Of a stretch of DNA of 64,000 nucleotides, positions 53,501 to 64,000 are shown piece after piece; positions within the stretch are counted from its first letter, which is position 1, and every line of letters begins with the position of its first letter. The notes beneath the pieces were generated by a model. That model was given only the letters and a program-made list of their open reading frames with translations, was not told where the DNA came from and ran no database searches. The stretch spans positions 124,001 through 188,000 of the forward strand of contig VYZI01000427.1 of assembly GCA_013397695.1 (NCBI GenBank), read 5' to 3'. Origin of the DNA: Centropus unirufus. Taxonomy: Eukaryota > Chordata > Aves > Cuculiformes > Centropidae. Made by a program: the position numbers and the translations under genes.

Positions 53501-56500
53501 TCTAATTTCCATTACAGAGAAAAAAAAAAAGTGAAATCATGAAAGCACTTCAGGTTGTTTATTTCAGATTCTACTACACTAAGTGAGGAGGTAAAAAAAA
53601 TAAAAAAGGCCTGCATACTCCAGGTCTGAAGTATCACTATTTCATATGACATCTCTGTTTATAAAGATGGAGCAAATATCTAAAGATATAACCACTACTT
53701 TGCTCTGTTAAAGAAACACACCAAACTGCCTTTTCACTGTGAAAAGCTCTACAAAAATATTTTACCTTTTAAATAAATAAATGCGCTGTTTGTTTATTAA
53801 CGCTTGTATCTGCATCTTCTAGTGAAAAATGTAATTTGCCCTCACTTTTTATTAGTGCTAGACCTGCATATCATCAAAATCAAGACTGCACAAATTGTAA
53901 TCCAGCTAATTTTGTGCATCGACAATGTTGTTTACTGTTTCTACCAGGAGCAAAATTCTTGAAAACTCTACTTTGCAGGTTGTAAAGAAGTAACATGTTA
54001 CCTCAAATTCTGAGTAGAAGTTGCAAGATTCTCTGAATTCAGTTTATTCTAATATTTAATATGATGGAAACATTTTTCAATAGAAACCTCCTCTTAGGCC
54101 GAAGTGTTTTCCTTAACCAATTGGCTCAGTGCTAGTGGAGTAAGTTTATGTTTTATAATTAAGTAATCTGGCATTTCTTCTTAAGAATACCTAGGTATGA
54201 TACTGCCTACAGAACTATTCATCCAGAATTACTAACAGCTCATTTCTCACCTTCTATTTTCTCCTTTTCATGCATCAAATATTTGCATTTCTTCAGCATA
54301 TTACCATTTGAAGCTGAAATCATACCTTTTCAGTTCAGTAGCTTCTAGCATATGTGAATGACACATGAATGAAATGCATTACATTAAAACATACGTATTA
54401 AGAAACAGCTTTTTGCCTTTGTAAATGTCATTTTGCTAGACTTATTTGCATCAGTTGTGTTTTGAAGACAAATCAAGGAGGTCATGATAGGGAATAGTGA
54501 AGACCCTTTTATTTATGTGATAAATAAAAATGTCACATATAAGCATGAACAGAATATTGTCTGTTCCATTAAAAACAAAACATTAATAACAGACTGCCAA
54601 TCCAAACATTCAAACCAGCACACAGCTATTTCAGAATAATGATGTTACAGCTAAAAAAAAGTGTGTCTTTAGAAAATCTGAATAATTTTAAATATTAGAA
54701 GGTATTTATCAAAATATCTCAATTAAGAGCTAAGACAAAATCTTGTTTTCTTTTTATATGAACTATTTTTTGTTTGTTTGTTTAATTAAAAAGGGTCATT
54801 TTAAGAAAATAAAAATGTTTGTTTTGGTAAAATTAAGCCAATTTTATTTTGTTATGTTTGACTTCTACAGTCTTAAACATTCCTGCTTCAGCCATTGATT
54901 TCAAATTAAATTTATGTTTTCTGAATTCATGGAGAAAGAAACCCCTCTCTCCTTAGATACCAATGAAATATTAAGATTCCATATTTAAATCACTTCAGCC
55001 AGTGCCTAATCAGAGCTTTCATCCTAAAATACAGTAAAATTTTACAAGTGATTAAGAGGTGGATTTATTCAATGTTTAAAATGAAAACCAGAATCCTTCT
55101 TCCTGAAGAAAAAAATTTACCAACTCAAAAGAAGGCAATGTAAATTTGATGGACCCATCCTTTAGATGACTTCAGGGGCTCAGAGTGTAACCTGAAAAGC
55201 TATTAACAAACTGGGCTAGTTTAATCAGCTACCTGGTCTTCTTTAGAACCTCAGAGCTCAGCTCCATGTCTTCCTTTACCTTCTCTCTTAAGGCATTGTG
55301 CGGTCTTTGCTTATGATATTATTAAATCCTAAGATTCAAAGAACAGATGAAATTAACTTTTAAGAGAAAGAAGATAATCCATATCATGATATATTTGCTT
55401 TCTTTCTCAAACACAAACATTTCCAGAGAAAATATAATCAACAGTCGGAGTTGGGGGGTGGAGGTTATAGTATTTAAAAGGTGTAAAGCATTAAGTTTTT
55501 TTAGATTTCTTGCAGTCCAAAAAAATTGCTCCAATTATCTGAAGATTGGCAGCTTGGTTTTGTCTAGTGTAAATATAATGTAAATATATATATATTAGGT
55601 TAAGTATTTCTCAACAGGAAACTTAGCAAATTCAAATTCATTCATCAAAGGGGAAGCTTAGAGGTGATTTGGTCAAAGTCTGAAAGTATTTTAGTTGGAA
55701 CCAGATTTCTAACATGAGTAGGTAAAGATACAATAAGGTCTACAGGCCAGAAATAAACTGAACAAATTAGACTGGAAATGAATTAACAGTGACTATAATG
55801 AACAATGAGAATAGTTTATCTAAAGATGCATGTGAACTGTTCATCATCAACAGAATTCAAATTGAGAGGGATGTTTTGCTTGGCCAGAAGTTAAGAGCAG
55901 GATGTGAGAATTATTGCAAAGCTCTCCGGCCTGAGTGATACAAGAGGTCAATGCGTAGCATTATATCAGTTTTCCCTGAAAACAATTAAACTCTCTACAC
56001 TTTAATTAAAGCTAAAGAATGTGCCCTCCAGGAATATGACTTTATAGCTATGCTACCAAAACACATTAAGTATCCCCATTTCTCAGAAAGTGTGAAAATT
56101 ATTCCTCACCGGTGGGTGAGGAAGGTAACCGTTCAAAAGGAGCCCTGCTTCCTCTCAGATAAATAATTAGCAAACTCTACCAGCACTGGATCCACAAGAA
56201 CTTTTAATCCCCATGGCATGCCTCTATAAGAGAATCAACCCTCCAAAGTCATTTTCCAAAACCAACAGAAATTATCCACTAATGTAAGAAAGCACAAGAT
56301 TTCCATAGAGAAAACACAATATCAGAAGTAGCAATCTGTTTCCCAGATCTACTGGAAACAATATGAATTTTATATACTTTTGATTTATTTAAAATGTTGT
56401 ACAGTCTTAGAAAGGTTATGGCACAGTGTGACCCGCCAATGTGTGACCATGTTCATATAAGATGTACAACACACCTAAAAATTGAGGAAAAAACTCTTAA

Positions 56501-59500
56501 GGGTGTACCTTCTCTTAGTCTTAGTTTTTTTAGACATTAACAAATTTCAACTATAAAGAGTGAAATTCTCTTAAACTGTTTGTTCTTTTGTTTCTACACA
56601 TTTACTTTAAAATTATCTTTGCTGGGATTACATGATGGCAACATGATGGTAATATTTTTTCCATTATTTAAAAGGTTTTAATGGATAACATTTCAAGAAG
56701 CTGTCAAGAGGTGCTACTTAAATGTAAGATTTTAGAGCCATTCATGTTATTGCAAATTTCAATAGCACATACAAAATAAATCTCACTTAATGCAGTAAGT
56801 GTGTATGAAAAAGTATTTACTAAAATCCTCTTTATGTAACTGTCTTCTTCATCAACTGAATAGCTTTGGTAATGCACCAGCAAACATATTCCTGAAAAGT
56901 AACTGGGAAGGGGGTGCGTGTCTCTTCTACTGACCAATATTGATTTTCTTTCTAATCTATCACTCTGCAAATGTAGAATTTAAAGAATGTTCTCTTACTG
57001 GCGCAGGAAGAGGGGCACACATTAGGATACAGCCTTTGAACATATCCATCTGCATGGTAATAATGTCACATGCTTGTACCCATTAGAAATGCCAGGCTCT
57101 GTTTTGGCTGAAGTCAAGAGATATTCTTTCGAGGACATGAATATAATACATCCTGTGTTGCTTCTTAGGGAAACAGAGGAAGGCTGTGACTTCCTCCTGA
57201 TTAAGAGTCTGAGTTAAGAAGCGTTTTTCAGTGTCTCCACTTTAAGACCAAGATGATCTTGTCTAACATGTTTGTGGTTGTATATATAAAAAAAAATATA
57301 ACTTTTAACTATATGATGCAAATTTTCTTTACCAGTGTCATCAACAGGAATAATAAATATATTTGGTCTCAGCCCATTTTAGCTAGAATTTCATATAGCT
57401 GTTTTCACTCTAGACATCACACAAGTACTGTAAGCACACCATAGATTTAGACCAATAATGCTGTCAACAAAATTCTACGTGGTAACAAGAAGATTTGGTG
57501 GAAAATCTTAAATGTTTGTATATTAAACAAGTTTAAAATATTAATCAGAGGGGGTAAGTCCCTGTTCACAAATAAATTCAACGTAATCTGACAATATCAT
57601 CATATTGTATATGTATTTTTTTAGATATCTACAGGCCTTCCATGGGAAAGTGTTTTTGATAACTTTATATTAAATCTAAATTTCTTTTTCCCTGAATCAT
57701 TCAATCACAGAATTAGTTTCACAGGTGTTTATCATTTTAGTTGAGTTTAGTTTGCACAGTCAACTGATAAAACACATAGTAAAATAAACTCATACATGTT
57801 TTTCTTCTTGAGTTCTAAAAAAAAAAAAAAGTATCTATTTAAATTTCTTTTAATAATAAAAGGTATCCGAGTATTACTTTGAAATTTTAGAGAGGTTATG
57901 ATAGTAATGTCATATGTGATATTCAGACTTCCATAAGCACATCTTTACTTCCTAGGGAATATAAGAAAAAACAAATCAAATAGTCAAGTCACTTCAAATA
58001 ACATGTTTGACTGCTGAGAACAAGGTGGTTGGCCAGGATCCAAAATGAAATGTGATCCTTACTTATAAACAGTGATAATATTCAAAATCAGAAATTATAA
58101 GCATTAAATTCAGTCAGGTGTGCTTTTGAGACGGAAAAGTAGGTAAATGCCACATATTTGTGCCTTTTAGCACATTTTACTGCTTATAAGGAATATGATT
58201 CTACAGGGTTAAACACCACAGCATTCAGCCCAGATTCACTGAGAATTTATAAACAGTTCCAGTTTCTAGATTATGATATCAAACACAAAGTATGCATTTT
58301 CCTGAGCAGAATTCTCAGTAACTAACATGTTTTGGCTTTCCTCATTTATTTATTATTGACCAAACAGCTTACACTTTTTCAATGCAAAAAAAATACAAGA
58401 AAGTAAACAGCACTCTCTATAAAGTCTTCTGTGCAGCTCTTGAGTTCAAAGCAAATTTTCCAGCTGAGTTATGAAGTCCTGAAATGAATTTCTAATGAAA
58501 ATGCCAACAGGCCTGTAGCTACAGTGGTGCTAGTGGGTGTTTCTAAAATAAATAGAAATCCCTGTCAGTGCCAGAAAAGCAGCCCATCATCAGAGGCACT
58601 TTTCTAGAAGGTTTTTATTATATCTGAGTGATGATAATCTTCCCACCAGTGGGCATGCTGGTTTTTGGCACATATCAAGCTTGTCAGAATCATTTTACAC
58701 ATTCCAAACAGCAGGCATAATAGACAATAACAAAACAGAAAAGAAACTTTCTCAACATGATGCATATCTTTTTTTTCTCAGGAGTTTCTATTGCCTTTTT
58801 AGGAATCAAAGCAACCATTTAACCAATCCACTATGCATATTAGGGCTATTGTCCTAAGCTACACCAGGTATGCCAGAGCTTCAGGCCTATCCTCAGCTCT
58901 GGCAGAAGAGGGCAGAATTCTCTGTATGACAGTGCAAAACAGTTTTAAGACATTTTTCTTTCCAGCCACGTACTCACTGTGGTGCTTAGTAGACCCTCAA
59001 AGAGCCTGCTACAGCTATTTTCATTCCCAGAAAGCTATTAGGGAAGTCCAGGTTCATCATAACATTAGCTAAGAGTCTTCTAGCATAGACATTTACAAAT
59101 TCCGTCTCACAGGGGGAAACAGCACACAGTTATTCTGAATCACCAACACAAATTGCATATTCAGCAAAAATCAGCATTTGGCATGTGTGCCATTCTCAAT
59201 GTCAAAATAAGGAGAATTGCTATAAAGTTTTCCCTGAGCAGTCAAAAGCTTTCTTTTTAGAACACTTTGATGGCACCATATTGCAGCTGAAAGACAAGGG
59301 AATAACACAAGGCAGTCATGGGAACTGTGACCTAATCCTTCAAACCACAAAAATGCCTGCTCATGGTAAAACGCATAAACCTCCAAAGAGGTAGTGGAAG
59401 GGTTGGATCGTACTGGAAACAAAATTAGAAATGACACTAGACTTATTTCCATTTACAATATTTTCCCACCACAGCTGCTGCACGCAGCCATGTTACCTCA

Positions 59501-60871
59501 CTAATGGGGAACTAATGTTCCCCAAGGTATGCAACATACTTCAGTTGCAGGATTTGACTAAAAAAACATTTAAGATTTGTCAGAATTGGGTATTCTCTCC
59601 TTTATCATACCAAAGTCAAGTATGTGTATGTCTGCCCAATGTGACATCACATTACAGTTTTTCTACTGTTGTTTATTTGCACACCTTTCTTCCCACACTT
59701 GTCAATAACAGCTGTATGCAAATATTGAATCTTTTTTGATGTCAAAACACCTTCATATCCAGCTTCTCAGGTGGCAGCACATGGATGAAACTTAAATCCT
59801 GCAATTCCAAATCTGTCATGATACTTTCTGAAGGACCAGGAAGGATGTTTTCCTTTATCAAAAGTAAAACATAATAGCTATATTACCTACCTCAACACGT
59901 AAGTGAAAACAAATGTTACAAAAGGCTAAATTCAGAATTTAGATTAAGATAACATGCCCTCCTTTCAAAGGTGAAAAACTCTTTCTCAACTCCATATGTA
60001 CAAGCATGCCCTTGTCAATACCTTTTTTCCAGGCTTTCTGCCCATCTCTCAGAAATAACAGTATAACTTCCTCCGAGATACTAAGTCTTCTGAAACTTTT
60101 CCAAAAACTATGTACAGTCTTCATGCTTTATATATCAAGACTTAGCTTGGAGCAAATTTTTACTGCTAATTTATAAATCCTTGAAATACGTGGTTCAGAA
60201 CAGAATACTAATATAGCTCTAACTATAGAAATGCTTTCAGGCTCTTCTATAATGAAAGAAATAATTACATCAATAAAATGATACTAGTTCGACATTAACA
60301 GTTTGCCAAAACAAACAGTTCTGAATGACTAACAAGCATTATAAATATGAATGTTGTCATAAATCAAAGCTATGCATGACCAGGGTTCATGCAGTTCTTT
60401 GGAATAATAGAAAGTATTGTTAGGATTATTAGGAATTTCATTAAGTGCGCAGTTATGAACTTTGTCTTCCTCTGAAAATTTCATCAATGATCGTTGTTGG
60501 GAGTGCATACCATATAAAGGACTTAACATAACATCTCTTTCACAGGTTGCAGTTATTTCTGAAGGTAGGAAATTATCATATTCTTATTATCTTTGTGGTA
60601 AAATTTTATCTGAATATTACATCATCCAGTTTCTCACATAGATTATTGCAGAATTTTGTGATAGCAGTTCTCTATTTCTTAAAGATATTTTTCTCTCTAC
60701 ATTCTTTGAGAGATAAATAATGCTTAACAACCTTGAGCAATTTTAGCATGTGAGCATTTTCATAAAATCATAAATATAGATTCAAAAGATAAGAGTCCAG
60801 ATACTTATACCCACACCTTTCTAAAAAGCTGCCTTATACTTTGATGTAGGATTTTCCTTTGTTTATCTGTT

Positions 60872-60897
60872 TTAAACTAGAAGATTAAACTAGAAGA
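60872..60897. repeat. Perfect 13-bp tandem duplication
   Basis: The unit ttaaactagaaga occurs twice without a gap (60872-60884 and 60885-60897). A perfect copy suggests a recent slippage event and a likely polymorphic site. Confidence 0.92.
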
Positions 60898-63800
60898 AAA
60901 AAGCCTTAAAGCTAAATCCACACTACCCCATCTTTAAATTTGCTGGAGCATGTCCCATAAGTGGAAATGTACAAAATTACTTAAACACTTAGAGACTGAT
61001 TGCTTAAGTGCAAGCTCATAAACAAGTATCAACATGGGTTAAATGGTCACCTTTTCCAATAAAACATGTGGCTACCAGTAAGCTAGTGAGCTAGACAAGA
61101 ATTTCTTTTCCATTTTGCACTAAGAAAGCAACCATTGCTTTAAAAAATGTAGTAAATAAATCTCAAATCAAAATCCAAAAACATTTTCATAAATATGTTC
61201 AACTGCCAGAGCACCTGTCAAGGGAGTGTACCTTAAGGGGAAATTTTGTATGGGAAATGCAACAATATTTTGTGGATGCTACCAAGGCACTTTACAGTAT
61301 TTCTTTTGGTGTATTCCCAAATGAGATGGACTGATGAGACAATGAGCCATTTTAAAGTAAAGCCCAAAAACATAATTACATTAAAAAATATTTCCCAGTA
61401 GTCTTTGAAGGAGTCAATATTTTTCAGGAGGTTATTAGAATGGAAACAAAATTGTTTTTTCATAATGTGGCCATTCTGTTTTGGATTGCTCTTGAGTCCA
61501 GTGTACTTCATTTGTGTGATGCATATATGTGAGTATGATATGTAACATCGTGTCAAGTGGAACTAGTGAAGTCTTTCTTTTTAATTTTGGATAATGCATC
61601 CAGAGGGAAATATTTAAGTGAAATGAAGAGCTTTAGGTGCAAAGTATGTTGGTAGAGTAAACAGATGAGTTCAATTATATTGACAATTCTCCTTACCTTG
61701 ATAAATATCCTCCTGACCCTCAATATTATTACATACTATTGCCGTGTACAGCCATTAACATAGCTATCAAACCTAAATATTATTTCTTTTTGTTAAAAAT
61801 ACATAAAATTTTGTGCCATTACAAGGACAGCACAGCCTGAACTAGAAAAACCAGTGTATTGATACAACAGATTACCATAGACTGTTGAAAAGCTCAAAGG
61901 ACAGCTTCAAGAAAGAGAAAAATTTCAAGACAGGTCCTATGTCAGGTAATCAATTACACCACTGTCATACTAATGGCTATGGAAAAGCAGGGGTGCAGTG
62001 ACAATAGGTGCATTCATCTTACTACTGCGCTGGAAAAGCTGCACCTGTATCCCCATGCACTCTGTCTCCTGCTGTCCCCCAACAAGTGAATCCCATGACA
62101 GCAAATCTGATAGTAGGAACATTATCTATCTGTCATCCCTTCTTCCTGAAAGGCACCTTGGCTACAGCTAGTGACTAACGAAGAGCAAGCAACTACCTCC
62201 TCACTCTAGCCATGTAAAAGCTTCTTTATTATAATACTGAATTCACCACGAAGTATTGAATTCTAAGGAAAAGAGAGAAAATTCATGTTTGCCAGGTATG
62301 TAGCCAAGTGTGTGTATATAGCCGTGTGCATGTATCAAATACTTTTGCACTCCCCAGTAGTTTTGTCAGTCTTCACGATTTCAATCCCCCTATGGTAATA
62401 CAGAGTTACAGGAGAAACTCTGTACAGGTTGCTCTTCTTGTGAGCAACCCTCGTATCAATACAGTCAAAAATTACTGTGGCAAAAATGAGGGCTCTCCAT
62501 ACCTTTGGATTTTCCAAGTATTTGTGGAACCACTACAGTTAAAGGGTCTTTACACCTGTTTGCTGTCACAGACTGTCAAAACATTTTCAGGATTATGCTT
62601 TGTTTCAGTTTTTCTATGCCTAAAATGCATAGGAATTGTGAAAACCTTCCATTCTAGTATGGATTCACAGTCTGATAAAGACTGAAGTAAAACATCAAGA
62701 TCTGCCTAGGGCTGGCAGCGCTGTAAAGAGTCGCAGTAAGCTGAAAAACCTGGATCTTAATAATTAATCCTGTTTTCTTTGTTAAGAAAATAGGCAATGT
62801 CTCCACCTATACTCCTGTTCCACAAAGGCTGTTGTTAAATTATCCTGTCATTCTGAGTCGCCTCTGCAGCAATTATTGTAATATGAATAAGTTTTGACAA
62901 GATTTGGGATATTTAATCCCCTCCTCTCTGTGAACATTTTTTTAAGTAATAGATCTTTTGTCATGCTGTTGCAATCCCATAAAATTTTACTGACAAGTTA
63001 TTTATTACAGAGAACTTTAGCTTGGGGATTTCTATTGGCAGGGGATTTACAAATGGAGATGAGATGAGAGGGAATGTTCATTTTCACAATAGTATCTTCT
63101 CCCCCTAACGGTAATGATGATAATAATTTGTCCCATCTGTCTAAATCTAATTCAGCAGCGTTTATGAGTGGTTAAAGGCAGATTTTAATTAAGTCTAGCA
63201 CTTGCACTGATATGTATTTTAGCCCCTCCAGGGATAATTTGAAATTTCTATCTTCAATATAGGGTTTGTAATCACTACATCATGTAGAAGGAACCTGGAC
63301 TTGAAGCAGTTAATTTTGCATCTGAGTGTGGATCTATCAGCCAATTAAAACAAATATTCCTGGAAGGGTAGAGGTATCACATTTATACCCCAAAAACTGT
63401 TTTAATCTGTCAAAAGTCAAATAACCTGAGTAAAAACATTTTTAAGCTGTTTCCATTTTAACAAGGAAATTATTTTGTAGAGTCCTAATATATAGAAACA
63501 CATTTTCAAGCAGATCACATTTTTTTAAATCTATTGTAGTTCTTTACCAGAAATTTAATGTCATCATATTTTTCAAAGTCCTTGCAAACTTCAGCTGTAA
63601 TCCTAAGAGGATAGTCTGTAACCTAACAATACAGAGCAGATTTACTATATAAAAGCACTTGGAAGCAAGGTACTTATTTAAAAAATAAGTAAGAAATTTC
63701 CTTCCTTTTGAAGGCAATTTCTGAACTTCAGACTGCCTAGGTCAGTGTTTTGATGTAAAGCACCCCAACACGGAGGGCAACCTCAAAACTGATATGTGTC

Positions 63801-64000
63801 TATTGTCCAGCCCACTCACTCAAGCTTACAATGGATCTCTATCTTTGCAAATCCATTGATATCTACAATTTAAAAACTGCTGACTCTGCTGGTCACATTT
63901 TACCTCTGTGAGAACATTGGTACTAGTTGTTCAAGTCTCAACCTTTTAAAAAGGATAGCGATCACAGATTTAATGAATTTAAGTTTAGGCTCTGAATTTG

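Larger units (their letters stand above)
44196..64000. other. Unique sequence to the right end
   Basis: No gene can be named in these 20 kb. A slightly GC-richer block at about 45.5-47.5 kb holds several consecutive plus-strand ORFs (46023-46325, 46845-47087, 47084-47515), discussed as a finding. Short repeats are listed separately. The last kilobase (about 62.8-63.4 kb) has a texture often seen in conserved non-coding elements, which is an impression only. Confidence 0.55.

Noticed and set aside
62308..62685. 125-codon plus-strand ORF
   Set aside because: No domain or splice context is visible, part of it is also open on the minus strand, and this length is within chance expectation for AT-rich DNA of this size.

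Overview
The window looks like ordinary non-coding DNA from a bird (or at least a sauropsid) genome. The diagnostic evidence is three clear CR1-family LINE retrotransposon copies. One of them ends in the ATTCTATG/ATTCTGTG-type octamer tail, which is a hallmark of avian CR1. The rest is AT-rich, has no operon-like ORF packing, and contains one 37-base assembly gap (N run, 37592-37628). Nothing in it is prokaryotic: there are no Shine-Dalgarno-led genes, no CRISPR array, and no rRNA or tRNA that I could recognise.

Layout: 1-4.8 kb is unique sequence with two exon-like intervals on the minus strand (3490-3556 and 4105-4192). A 5'-truncated CR1 lies on the plus strand at about 4845-5407. Unique AT-rich sequence follows to 19.4 kb, including a purine-rich tract at 9.1-9.4 kb. 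A minus-strand CR1 fragment with most of a reverse transcriptase reading frame covers about 19400-20350. Two perfect hairpins sit near 21.9-22.1 kb. A second minus-strand CR1 of the same subfamily, with its 3' end preserved, covers about 24418-25118. From 25 to 64 kb the sequence is unique and AT-rich, with a short CR1 3' tail (43360-43410), several microsatellites and short tandem duplications, an ORF-bearing block at 45.5-47.5 kb, and two more exon-like minus-strand intervals (33738-33791 and 44154-44195).

No protein-coding gene can be named. The simplest reading is intergenic DNA or long introns of a minus-strand gene. The exon-like intervals have good splice signals and one open frame or more, but pseudo-exons of this quality are common in vertebrate introns, so they are given low confidence. 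The only sequences with recognisable protein homology are the decayed CR1 ORF2 remnants, which are damaged by frameshifts, an in-frame insertion and a changed catalytic motif. I found no convincing previously undescribed system here.
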